In this document: one piece after another, positions 1 to 10,579 of the stretch
How the letters are laid out: every line of letters starts with the position of its first letter
Position numbering within the stretch: position 1 is the stretch's first letter
DNA from: Eimeria necatrix
Taxonomy: Eukaryota; Apicomplexa; Conoidasida; Eucoccidiorida; Eimeriidae
Reading direction: 5' to 3'
DNA: 64,000 nucleotides
Assembly (NCBI RefSeq): GCF_000499385.1
Contig: NW_013653258.1
Span: 1-64,000 of the forward strand
Notes under the pieces: model-generated
Told to the model about the DNA's origin: nothing
The model's input: the letters and a program-made list of their open reading frames with translations, nothing else
Database searches by the model: none
Translations under genes and position numbers: made by a program

Positions 1-69
1 GCCCGGGGGCCCCCCCGGAGCCGCGGGCGGGCGCCGCGAGGCGCGGGGGAGGAGAGCGGGTGGGGCCGG

Positions 70-2023
70 ATGTCGCAGCTGCTGCTGCGGAGCCGCGGGC
101 TGCTGCTGCCGTCCGTGGAGCACCCCGCTGCAGCACAAGCCACGCCCTTCCGGCTGAACCGGTACCTGCTGCTGGGGGTCTACATGCTGTACACGCTGCT
201 GACCTCCTGCGTCTACTTCGGCTGGGGGCCCCTCAGCAGCATGCTGTACAAAGCGGGGGTTTCGCTGTGGCTGTGCAGCACGGAGGAGCAGAGCGAGGCG
301 CAGCTGAGCGAGCAGCCCGTGTGCAGGGCCCAAGACACGAGTGTGCAGAACCTCTTCACCATTTGCTACGCGAGTCACTTCATAGTTAGCGCAGCAGCGG
401 GGCTGCTGGTGGACACTGCGGGCCCGAAGGTGACTGCGCTGCTGGGCCAGACCCTCAACATCTGTGGCTGGGTCTTTCTGGGGGCCAGCAACGCCTCCTT
501 CAGGGCCGTGGTGCCTGCCTTCGTGCTCATTGGCGCCGGCTCGGACTTGTGCTTTATTCCAGTTTTGTGCATTGCAAACTTGTTTCCTGGAAGTGTGGGG
601 TTTGCCCTCACGGCCTTGGGCGTGGCTTCTTCGCTGAGCTTCGCTGTGCCGCTGGTGCTGCGCGCTGTACAGACAGCTGGCGTCAGCTTCCGCTGGGTCT
701 GCTGGGGCTACGCAGTCCTCGGGCCTTGCTTTTGCTTCATAATTGTTTCTCTTTTTGTTCCTTTGGGGGGTTTCATTCAAGTCGACATGTTTGTTCTTGT
801 TCGCTCGCCCCCCAGACGCCCCAACTTGCCTGCTGCTTCTCCCCCCGAGGGCCCCCGCCGCCGCAGCTGTTCGCCCGAGGCCGAGGCCCGCGCCGTGGCC
901 CTCGCTTCGCCCGCGCCCACCAGCAGCAGCAGCAGCAGCAGCGGCAGGAGCAGCAGGAGCAGCAGGGGCAGCAGCAGCAGCAGGAGCCGCTCCCTCTCCT
1001 TCGTGTCCCCCATTCCCGACGTCGACGAACTCAGCAGCGTCACCGACGACTCCTTCTTCAAGCCTTTTCACCGCGAGGCTCTGACTTTCCTTTATGTGGG
1101 AGTTTGTCTTTACTTCGGAGTCTGCAGCATTGCCATCAATTACTACCAACAAGCAGCAAACCAGTTTCTCCTCGAAGATGCCAGAGAGGCCCTCAACATT
1201 GCCATTCCCCTCTCCACTCTCCCCACGCTTTTCCTCGGCAGGCTGTGCGCCAGCGACGAACGCTAAACCCTAAACCCTCAAAAGGCCTTTCCTCTTCTAA
1301 TCCAACTCTGCCCCTCTCAAGAGTTCTTAAGCCACTCGCTGCCTGCTGCAAGTGAATTGCAGGCTACACTTTGAGCTTCCGGCTCGGGGTTCAGATTCTC
1401 TACCAGTGCCGGTTTAGGGTTTAGGGTTTAGGGTTTAGGGTTTGGGGTTTGTGTGTGGGTGCAGGGCGGACTTTGTGCCGATAGTGTACATAATGCTGGT
1501 GGTGAACACGGCGGGGGCACTGTCTTACGGGCTGGCGATATCTCGGGGTTTGGTTGGCGACATGGTGTCGGTGTGTTGCTTTTCAGTTTACATTTCAATG
1601 TTTTCATCTCAAGTTTACATTTACATCAAAGACATGTTCACTTCCGTGAACTACGGGAGGCTGGTGGGAGTGGCCAGCATGGTGGGGGGTTGCCTTTCGC
1701 TGCTGAGCAACGAGCTGTACAAACACTACACAGACGTCCCGGACACTGCAGCAGCAGAGGCCGTCATGTGGGGTGTCTTCGGCACTGTCTGCGGGGCTTA
1801 TTTGCTGCTGCTGCCCATGCTGCTGCTCTCTAAGAAAAGGTATCCCTACAGACACGGTGGCGACTTCGTCGAGCTTGTTGCAGTGGCTCAAGCACGCACC
1901 CGCCCCCGCTCCCGCAGCAACAGCAACGCAGCCCCAGCCCACAAGCCCCGGAACGCCAGCAGCAGCAACAGCAGCAGCAACAACAGCAACAGCAGAGGCG
2001 CAACAACACGCAAACCCACCTAG
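70..2023 (+). CDS. ApiAT-like MFS transporter, two exons
   Basis: A multi-pass membrane protein resembling the apicomplexan ApiAT/LAT3-like branch of the major facilitator superfamily, whose characterised members move amino acids across the plasma membrane; the substrate here is unknown. Exon 1 is 70-1244 and exon 2 is 1465-2023. The GT donor at 1245 and AG at 1463-1464 keep the frame and rebuild the junction GRLADFVPIV. Hydrophobic segments begin near residue 30 (YLLLGVYMLYTLL). An MFS-type loop, DTAGPKVTALLG, follows a helix near residue 120. A Ser/Arg-rich low-complexity loop with about ten Ser in a row (residues about 275-325) separates the two halves. Exon 2 holds further helices and a Ser/Asn tail inside a 55-bp tandem repeat. 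The first Met lies only 70 bases from the window edge, so the true start could be upstream. The intron carries telomere-like repeats. Family call is good, subfamily tentative. Confidence 0.8.
1264..1278 (+). repeat. Telomere-like heptamers, C-rich strand
   Basis: Two adjacent TAAACCC units inside the transporter intron, 20 bases after the donor site. They are the reverse complement of the longer run at 1413-1450. Confidence 0.9.
1413..1450 (+). repeat. Interstitial telomere-like repeat (TTTAGGG)n
   Basis: Four perfect TTTAGGG units (1413-1440) followed by a variant TTTGGGG and a partial unit. They end 14 bases before the intron's acceptor AG, where a pyrimidine tract would normally lie. The unit matches apicomplexan telomeres, but coding sequence runs on both sides, so this is an interstitial block and not a chromosome end. 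Confidence 0.95.
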
Positions 2024-2133
2024 CAGCAGCAGCAACAACAGCAACAGCAGAGGCGCAACCACACGCAAACCCACCTAGCAGCAGCAGCAACAACAGCAAC
2101 AGCAGAGGCGCAACAACACGCAAACCCACCTAG
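1969..2133 (+). repeat. 55-bp tandem repeat, three copies, at the transporter stop codon
   Basis: Three head-to-tail copies (1969-2023, 2024-2078, 2079-2133) that differ at one or two bases. Each begins with CAG/CAA repeats and ends in ACCCACCTAG. The first copy supplies the transporter's C-terminus and stop codon. Because 55 is not a multiple of three, the copies fall in successive frames. Confidence 0.95.
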
Positions 2134-5100
2134 CCGCAGCTCCACCCACAGGGGGGCTCCCCGCGCCGTAGAGGAAAAGTGCAGCGGCTGCAAAGGTTAC
2201 ACACGGACACAGACACAAACGTTATACCTGTCTTCAGTCTGCTTCTCTTGCTGCTGTTTCTGCTGCTGCTGCTTCTGGCCGTTCTGCTGCTGCCGCTGTT
2301 GCCGCTGCTGCGCTTGCTGCTGCACTTGCCGCTGCACTTGCTCCTGCGTCGAAGTGAAGCGCACAGCCACAGAAACCCTTGTTCCCGAAACAGCTCTAGC
2401 AGCCTCAAATATAAGCTCTGGACCTCCCCACAGCTACTACCAGCAAGAGTAACTAGTGGCAGCTGCCTAGAGCTGCTCCTTGCAAGGCACTGCAAGCCAC
2501 AGCTGGCCACAGCCAGCAGTAGCTATCCACGGCTGCCAGCGCAGGCAGCCGTAGCTAGTGGCTAGCCAGGCCGGCCACGCATAAACTGGCCGCATATTCG
2601 GGATATCTGGTTTCTCGTCATCTCCCAATCGGCTCAGTCCTCGACAGAGCTTTCCTCAGGTCGAGGAGGCTATCTGTGGCTAGTGTGGCTACCTCTGGTT
2701 AGCTGCAGCTAGTTACACCTGTCTACAGCCCAGCGTTATCCTGAGCAGTGGCGGGCTCTTTGCTTTGCTTTTATTTTGGAAGAGCCAGCTAGAGCCTGAC
2801 GTTTACTGTCAGGAGCATACATTCCCCGGGGCACCTCTGCTGCGGTCCTCCAGCTCCTTTCACTTAAATTCTTTGGCGCCAATTCTCTTTCCATATTTTA
2901 TCCTTTTCCGTCTCTCTTGAAGTTTGCATGCTCCTCTCCCCACCTCTGCTTCAGTGGGAGCCTGAAGCTATCTGTTCCCGCTGCTGCGGGTGTCGCCTGT
3001 TGTATTTGCTGCTGCTGCTGCTTCTGGCCACTCTGCTACTCATCCTTCCCTTTCTGGGCAATCCAGCAGCGCTACAGCACTGCAGACTTGCTGCAGCTTT
3101 GGTTTGCCTGGGATATTTCTGCGGCTAAGGGGGGAGGGGAGAGCTAGAGTCTAGGCAGCAAGATGGCTACTGCTATCCAGATTATCCAGAAAGTTGCGGT
3201 GTATGCGCCAGTTACGAGGCCCTACCTGTAAATCCGAGAGGCTGAAGCCCAAATGCTGTCTTCGGGAGAAGAGTTTCTGCTTCTTGAGACAAAAAAGTTA
3301 AGAAAAAGAAGCAAAAAAGAAGGGGGGATAAGCAAGGGAGGAGGCAGTGCAGAGGGAGCAAAGGCTGCCTACTGCGAAGTGTTGGCCTGCGGCCATTCTG
3401 AACAAGCTCTTGCGCCTAGCCACTTTAGCTTCCCCGCAGCAGCAGCTAGTCAGGTAGCTGCAGCGGGTAGCCAGCTAGCTATCTGTCTGCCTTTCTATCT
3501 GCTGTGTAAGCTCTGGTCAGCTAGCTGGGATGTTAGCTAGCTGGAGGCTGACGCCACTGGCAAGCAAAGCCTCTACTTCTTACCTTTTGCTTCCAGAAGA
3601 ATTGAGCAAAGAGAGGAGAGGGCTAAAGGCTCCCCTGTGGCTGCTGCAGGGCGAGCAGCGCTGTGGTCTGCTGCTGCAGCGTTGCTTCTGTTGCTGCTGC
3701 AGCTGCAGCGCCGCAGCAGCTGCCGCTCTTTCTGCTGTTGCTGCTGCTGCAGATGCAGCAGTGCCTTGCACTGCATCTATCTTGCTTATTCTGCGCAGTC
3801 AGCACTCCCACAGCCGCTGCAGTTGGAAGCAGGGCCGCTGCAACCCCAGCTATTCAAAGCCACAACAGCGCCACAATTCCAGTGGCGGCGTCAGCAGCAG
3901 CATCAGGAGAGCAGCAGATACTCCACCACTAACAGCAGGCGCAGCAGCAGCAGCAGCGAAGGCAGAAGCAGCACTGCTGCTGCATTCTTTACTTCTCCAG
4001 TTGGCTGCTTTCTTTGCAAATGCGGCATTTCTTGCAGATCCGCGCACTCGGTTGAGCCCGAGGCTCCTCACTTAAGAATAAGCTATAGCTAAGGCTATAA
4101 GCACCAGCAGAGCCGCTAATGTTTCAACTTAGAAGCAAAGACTCAGGCAGCAGCAGCAGGTGCAGCGTTTTGCTTCGATGCGTTCTGCTGCAGCTACCCC
4201 CATACTATTTCATTGCGTGCCTTGCAGCCCAAATAAAGCACTTTTGAATTGCATTTTGATTCGAATTGGCTAAAGAGAAAATACTGCGCAGCAGTCTTGT
4301 GCATAAGAAAATAATAAATAGTCCAAGTGCCAGAAGTTGAGTTTGGGAGAAGGAAGGAGAAGCTTTTAAAGCCCTTTCTGTCTTTCTAAAGTCTCACTTA
4401 GCAGCGCTGCAGCAGCAAGACATACTGGCAGAAGCTGAAGGGCTGGAAGAATAAAACGCAAGCGAATTTTCATTCTAGTAAAAATGACAGTTAAGAGAAT
4501 TAAGAGAACTAATGGCCTCCTGCTGCTGCTAAATGAGACTTTAGAAAGACAGAAAGGGCCTTAAAAACTTCTTCCTTCTCCCAAACTCAACTTCTGCAGC
4601 GAAGGAAGGACAAGCACTTACAGCCTTTTCTGTCTTTTTCCCACACCGTCAAGAACAGCCAACCCCGCACGCACAATTATTTGCAGCATCAAGTTCAATA
4701 TTTGGAATGCCTTAACAGCAGAAGAGTTTTTTTCCTGTGTCCAATAGCTGCGCTGCATTTCACGGGGGAAGTGGGACATCCTAGATAGGTAGGTGACTTG
4801 GCTGCGCTTTCTGCAGCATAATAAGTAACAAGTAAGTATTAAAATGATTTGTCTTCATGTTATTTCGAAGCTTTTCCTTCACTCCTTTCATTCTCTAGTC
4901 ACTCTGTGGGGCGCCAAGCCTTCGGGCTAATCAAGAAAGTGCTGTGGGCTTTGGCGCGGGGACGCCAACAGGGACAGCTAGAAGTAACTCTACTTATATC
5001 GGCCGCAGCTGCAGCTGCACCGCTTCTGCAAGCACTGTAGAGGCGCATGCGCATGCACTAAGGGCTGCGGCCTATTTGGCCGGGCTGGGAGGCCAAAGAG

Positions 5101-5595
5101 AGCTAAAGAGGCTGGAATCGGTGGCTGGCTTGTGGGCCCTGCAGGCTGTTGGCGAGTTCAGCGAGGTGGCTAATCTACGAGCTTTTAAAGATGGCATTTA
5201 AAGACCTGTTTGTTGCTCAGAAGTGATGAAAGGAGCCACTTAAACTCAGAGAAATTCAATAAAGGCCAAGAATTACAACCCACAAGCGGGGCTTGCCAGC
5301 GCAGCCAAAGCCAACGGCGCGCTCAGAGGAATCCGCCAAGTCTGCTTCTTCCCTGTACAACTGAACACTTTAAATTAACAGCTGCGGAAGAGCCATTTCC
5401 GAGACTAGCAGAAGACTGTTTAGTAAAGTTATGTGGGCTTTGGCAGCTACTAGAGCAGTAAGACAAAACGCAGCTTCGCGGGGCGAGTGGGGGCTTAGTC
5501 CCAGCTTGGAAGTTAAAACCCTTATTCAATTAATTGCTGGAAGAAAAGGGGCAGCTTTGCCGTGTCTGTAAACCTAAAAAGAAGTGCTAAGCAGC
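2134..5595. other. Repeat-rich intergenic DNA
   Basis: No gene is supported. The stretch carries CTG/CAG runs (2240-2345, 3000-3020, 3640-3770, 3890-3990) and scattered TAGCTAGC/GCTAGC words. Open frames here are Leu-, Ala- or Gln-rich by-products of the repeats. The one notable structure is the inverted repeat at 4331-4596. Confidence 0.6.
4331..4596. repeat. Imperfect inverted repeat (foldback element), about 75-bp arms
   Basis: The arm at 4331-4405 (begins CAGAAGTTGAGTTTGGGAG) reappears as its reverse complement at 4525-4596 (ends CCCAAACTCAACTTCTG), with only a few mismatches and indels. The spacer is about 120 bp. A decayed partial third copy, in the orientation of the first arm, lies at about 4599-4640. 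This may be a non-autonomous foldback transposon or the source of a hairpin RNA. No transposase is nearby. Confidence 0.85.
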
Positions 5596-5997
5596 ATGGG
5601 GGAAGGCCACTGGGCTGCGCAGCAGGAAGCCAGGCCACAGCCCCCACGCCCTGCAGGCTCCTGGGGTGGCCAGAGGCCGGCGAATATAGGAGCATGCAAA
5701 GAAGTGACTCGGGACCAGAGAAAGGTAATTAGAGACGCTGAGCAGGAGCTGCAATTTAGCGGCTGCGAGCGGCTGCAGCTGCTGGGGGCTGCAGGAGCGC
5801 CTGGGCGAAATGAAGGCCGCAGCAGCACCGATTCTGGCCTGCAGAATGCAGCCAAGTACTTGGAAATAGCAGCAGCAGAGGCTGTGTGGCCGAAAGCGGG
5901 GCTGCACACGCTAAGACGGATCACCCCCGAAGCCAGCCCTGCCTGCGGAAGCGCCGTCGAGAGGATGGAAGCTAAACTAACTCATTCTGAGTCCTAG
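5596..5997 (+). CDS. Possible small hypothetical protein, 133 aa
   Basis: An ATG-started frame with less repetitive composition than its surroundings (starts MGEGHWAAQQ, ends KLTHSES). It has no recognised domain, signal peptide or membrane segment. It is listed only because its composition is balanced and it holds no homopolymer. It could easily be a chance ORF. Confidence 0.2.
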   Translation: MGEGHWAAQQEARPQPPRPAGSWGGQRPANIGACKEVTRDQRKVIRDAEQELQFSGCERLQLLGAAGAPGRNEGRSSTDSGLQNAAKYLEIAAAEAVWPKAGLHTLRRITPEASPACGSAVERMEAKLTHSES

Positions 5998-7795
5998 GGC
6001 AAGATCTTTGCATATAAATAGAACCAAATGGGTCCGGGCTGAGGGCTGCTTCCCCAGGACCAGCACCAACTGCAACGCCGCCCCCACGGCTCACAGCGGA
6101 GGGCCCCCCTGCGTGGTTGGTTGCTGCCGCTGCTTGGGAGTAGGGTGTTCGTGGGAGTGATTAGGTTGATTTATGGGTCTTTAAAGGTTAGTCTAGTCTA
6201 AATATTTGATCTATTATAAAATAAAAATGCAAAAGCCAGCGGGTTAGGCTCTGGATGGTGTCGGCGGCGCGGCTGCTCCATCGAAGCCGACGTGGAGGCT
6301 CAGGCTGCCGCTGCTGGTGCGTGTTTTCGTTGTTCGTTTGTCGCTTGAGAAGAGTTGATTAGAGTCAATATGACCCTTTTGAAGCCGCACAAACGAATTT
6401 AACAATGTCAGCAACAAAGAACGGATCCTTAAACTGCATAAACCGTTAGGCTCGATACCGTGGGGAAAGGCCTGCGGTCGCTGCACGCTGTTGCCAGCCG
6501 CGCTGCCGATGCCCAGCAGCAGCAGCAGCAGCAGCAGCAACCGCGGCAACCACAAGCGCCTGCGACTCTACTTTCCTTTAGTCACCTCCTCTCTTTGTTT
6601 CTCTTCCTTTTGCAGCAGCTGCTGCGGATTCATCAAGCCCCTGCTGTGCTGCAGCAGCAACACCCGTCTCTCCCCCGTGCTCGTTTGTGCTGCAGCGGCG
6701 CCGGCTACGCTATCTGGGACGGCTTTTAGGGCTTCTGCTGCTGAATTAAATCCGTTAAAAGGATATATTAACACTTGCTGCTGGGCCTTCGCGGCAGCAA
6801 TCGCTGCCGCTGCCGCTGCTGCTGCTTCTGCTTCTGGGAGGTAGCGTAGCAGCACCCAGCAGCAAAGCCACTTGTGTTGCCTGGCTTGTTTGTTTTGCTG
6901 TTCCACTCACTTTGTTTTGGATTATATATCTGTTCTAGGGCCTCCTAAGCCCTAGAGGCACCCTCAGGGCTTCGGGGAGCCCCCGATTACTGCACTGTTC
7001 CTTGCTAGACCGGGGGCTACTGACCGATGCTGCTGCTGCCGCTGCAGCAGCACCCCTACCCAATTTTTTGTCTTCCCCCCACTTGATTTTGCCTAGATCT
7101 CAGTGGCGCGAGATATAGCAGCAACTGCTGCTGCACCAGCAGCGGGTGGGCTAGCACCACGGTGACGGCGCCGCCCCCAGCAACAGAATCTGCAAAACCT
7201 CCTCCCTCCTCATTCATCATTTGGCTGCCACAGTATGGGGATACTGCAGCAGCAGCAGCAGCAGAAGCAGCAGCAGCAGAAGCAGCAGCAGCAGAAGCAG
7301 CAGCAACAGCAGAAGCAGCAGCGCGAGAAGCACAAGGTGCAGACGCCTTTGCCCTTTTCCCTTTCCTGATTTGCCCTCCCCCACCCAGGCAGCAGCTAGT
7401 TGCTGCCGCTGTGCGACTTTGTACTGCAGCTGGGGAAGCTGCAGCAGCAGCAACAGGGGGGGCGGACCCACCTTCTAACTTACTTCCTTTTCGGCGGCAG
7501 CGGCTGCAGCAGCAGCAGCAGCAGCGGGAGGGGGAGTCGCGGCAGCAGCGGCAGCTGCAGAGGGACTGGCGGGTGTCCAAGCCACAGGCAGCAGCAGCAC
7601 GAGCAGGTGCCATTTCTTTTGTCCTCTTAAAGTAGCGGCAGCAGCCGCATCGGTGTCTTGAGGAGCACGGGCTGCAGCGGCAGCAGCGGCAGCAGCAACA
7701 GCAGCAGCGGCAGCAACAGCAGCACCAGCAGCGAAGGCAGCCACAGCAGCAAATCCAGGGACTCATTTTTGCTGATACGTTTTTGCTAATATATA
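5998..7795. other. Repeat-rich intergenic DNA upstream of a Gln/Ala-rich frame
   Basis: The first part is plain sequence, including an AT-rich patch at 6180-6235. Then come CAG runs (6510-6540, 7250-7330, 7500-7560, 7670-7740). All long frames on both strands are repeat translations. This may include promoter or untranslated sequence of the gene that follows. Confidence 0.5.
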
Positions 7796-8714
7796 ATGGA
7801 GACAGATACAGTATCAGCAGCAGCGCCTGCTGCAGCAGCAGCATCTGTCGAGTCAGCAGAGGCCGCTGCAGAAGCGGTTTCTGCTGAAGCTGCAGAAACT
7901 GCAGCAGCATCAGTAGCAGCAGCAGCTGCTGCTGTTTCAGAGGCTGCTGCTGCAGGAGAAGAAGCTTCCGCGGACGTGCTGGCGACAGCGGAAGTTGAAA
8001 GAGCAGCAGAGGCGTCTGCGGCAGCAGCAGAGCCAGCAGCAGCAGAGCCAGCAGCAGCAGAGCCAGCAGCAGCAGAACCAGCAGCAGCAGAACCAGCAGC
8101 AGTAGGTCCAGCAGCAGCAGACTCTGCCGCAGCGGCAGAGGCTCCAGCGGCGGCAGCTGCAGCAGAAGACACAGCAGCAGCAGCAGCATCGGAACCAGCA
8201 GCAGCAGAGCCGCTGCCAGCAGCAATAAAAGCAGAACCAACTCTTAGTGCTGCAGCCCTGCGAAGCTCCTGGGTGGATAGACCAGGGGAGCAGCCTGCAG
8301 CAGGTGCAGCAGGTGCAGCAGCAGCAACAGCAGCAGAGCCTGGCGTGTCGACTGCCAGCAACACCCCAGACACTTCTCCTCTGGGGGCCCCATCCAAGAT
8401 TACTGCAGCAGCAACAGCGACAGACTCTCTGCTGCAGAAGCAACAGCAGCACCAGCAGCAGACGCAGTCTCTTGAGATGCAGCAGCGGGAGTTGTTGCAG
8501 CAGCAGCTGCTACTCGAAAGGTTGGAGAAGCAGCTGCAGCTCATCCCGCTACAGCCGAAGCAGCAACAGCTGCTGTTGCAGCCGTTGCTGCTGCAGCAGC
8601 AGCTGGAGCAGCTGCAGCAGCAGTGTCAGGAGCAGGAGCAGGCAATGGAAGCGGCGGCGCCCACAATCGCTAACCTTGCAGCAGCAGTAGCAGCAGTGTC
8701 GCCACCGCCCATGG

Positions 8715-8746
<32 letters not shown>

Positions 8747-8994
8747 AGCAGCAGCAACAACGACTCGGGCTTATTTGGCCTGTCGGAAGGGGACGTCGCG
8801 GCACCTGCTGCTGCAGCAGCAGCAGCTGCTGCTGCTGCAGGGACCCAACGTATGGACACAGCAGCAGGTGACACAGCGAACAGCGTCTTAGACACGCTTT
8901 CTGATCTTCATGAGCGGCTTTGTGTTCTGTTGGACGTGACAATGCGGCAGCACAGCGAGCAGCGACTGCTGCTGCAGTCCATTAGCACACTGCA

Positions 8995-9025
<31 letters not shown>

Positions 9026-9934
9026 GCCCTCGAGCATGACGACCGCTCTCTGCTACTCCTGCGTAACCCGCTGGCCTCTGCCCTTCAGACGAGCCGGATC
9101 TCGGAATTAGAGCAGCACCAGCTGCAGCAGCTGCAGCATCTGCAGCAGCAACAGGAACTGCAGCAGCAGCAACAGCAACTGCAGCAGCTGCAGCAGCAGC
9201 TTCAGCAGCAGGTCAAGTGCGACATCGCCGCAGCGTCTCCTGTATCGCACCGCAACCATCGCCCGCAACAGCCGCCGACGCCGCAACAGCAGCAGCAGCA
9301 GCAGCTGGAACAGCAGCAGCAGCAGCAGCAGGTAGAGCAACAGGTGCGGCAGGCGCAACAGCACTCCCTTTGTTTGGATACGCAGCTGCTGGGCCTTGCT
9401 GCTGGGCTGCAGGTGGGCAACGTGCCTGCAGCAGCGCTGCAGCACTACTTGCTGTCGCAGGCGGGGCTGCTTCCGCCTCCGCGAACCCCCACAGCAGCAG
9501 GAACTGCTGCTGCAGCGCAGCAGGCGTTTGCTGCTGCGTTTACTAAGGGCGAAGCAGCAGCAGGCGCAGCTGTTGCTGCTGCTCCTGCTGATGGCGCCCT
9601 CAAGCAGCTCAAGAGCTTCCCGGTTAAGACAGGAGAGTACCGCAGGAAGACAGCGCAGCAGCAGCAGCGGGGTGCTGCTGGAGCGTCCAGCGGTGCCACT
9701 TCCCCCCAGCATCGGCAGCAGCAGCAGCAGCAGCAGCAGCTCCTGCGCCTCACGCCAGCTTCTGTTCGACGGCTTCATGACCACCGCCTGGCCTTGCTGC
9801 AGCAGGAGCAGCGCCGCAGCAGCAGCAACAGTAGCAACAACAGCTGTTCCCCTCCTGCTAGCAGCAGTCACCGGTCTAGGGGTAAGCGTGCACGGTTTGC
9901 TGCTGCCGCTGCTGCTGCGGTTGCGGATGCTTGA
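7796..9934 (+). CDS. Gln/Ala-rich low-complexity protein or exon
   Basis: An ATG-started frame of 712 codons dominated by Ala in the first third (including five consecutive AAAEP-type pentapeptides near residues 80-105) and Gln/Leu afterwards. Non-repetitive islands argue for real coding: an amphipathic stretch with DLHERLCVLL near residue 377, a segment with PLASALQTSRISELE near residue 425, and SFPVKTGEYRRKTAQ near residue 608. A strong-looking donor, GGTAAGC, sits at 9881-9887, so the last 18 codons may be intronic and the gene may continue into the frame at 10580. I could not find an acceptor with a compatible phase, so the two are listed separately. The reverse strand is also open across part of this region, as expected for CAG repeats. 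Function unknown. Confidence 0.45.
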
Positions 9935-10579
9935 ACTCCATCTTCTTGTTGCTGTGGCTACGCCAGTGCGGATCTTGCAGTTTTGCTGTGTGTTTTGCCA
10001 TTGCTTTTGTTGCTGCTGCTCTTTGCGCTGCTGTTGCTGCTGCACGAGCAGCCGTTGCTGTAGCCTGCTCCTTCGCAGCAAACGTCGAGCATTGCGTCTG
10101 GCCTGCCTCTTTGTGTGCTGCTGCTGCAGACAGCGCAACGTCTCCATCACCGCAGCCGCATCAGCAGCAGCAGCACTGCGGGGGCTCTTCTACTTCTGTT
10201 TACAGCAGAGGCAGCAACGCGCAGCACCTGCACGACCCATACCCTCACAGGTGCGTTGCGTTACTGCTACTGCTGCTGCTGCTTCTGCTGCTCTTTGTTG
10301 CCGGCTCTTCTTGTTGAGCTTCGCTGTGGTTTATGTGACGGAGTGCTTCTTGCTTATTCTGATCTCTGTGGCTGTGGCAGCATCTGTGGGTCTCCGCTTC
10401 TGCTGTTTGATTTGCTGCTTTACTGTATATGTTTCAGCTTGCTTCGCATTTGCTGCTGCCAATATTGCCTTCTTTGTAGTTTTTGTTTGCTTTGTTCTGG
10501 CATCTCTCCGTGTCCGTTTGCTGCTTTCCGTTGCATGGGTTTGGCCGCTTGCTGCTGCTGTTGTTGCTGCTGCAGCACG
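9935..10579 (+). other. Pyrimidine-rich segment between two reading frames, possible intron
   Basis: T-rich, CTG-containing sequence lying between the 712-codon frame and the conserved-looking ORF at 10580. It ends in a pyrimidine tract and CTGCAG just before that ATG. It reads like an intron or 5' leader, but the join cannot be fixed. Confidence 0.4.

Noticed and set aside
1413..1450. TTTAGGG run as a chromosome end
   Set aside because: The same gene continues in frame on both sides, so this is an interstitial block.
4945..4975. GCCAACAGGGAC, similar to a retroviral tRNA-Lys primer-binding site
   Set aside because: There are no LTRs, polypurine tract or gag/pol-like coding nearby; a match of this length can be chance.
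6244..6555. Minus-strand frame beginning like a signal peptide ([14 protein letters not shown])
   Set aside because: Its first codon is TTG, not ATG, and the hydrophobic stretch is only a translated CAG run.
7056..8240. Long minus-strand Leu-rich frame opposite the Gln/Ala frame
   Set aside because: It is the complement of CAG repeats (CTG = Leu, TGC = Cys, GCT = Ala), which lack stops in every frame, and it shows no non-repetitive island of protein-like sequence.
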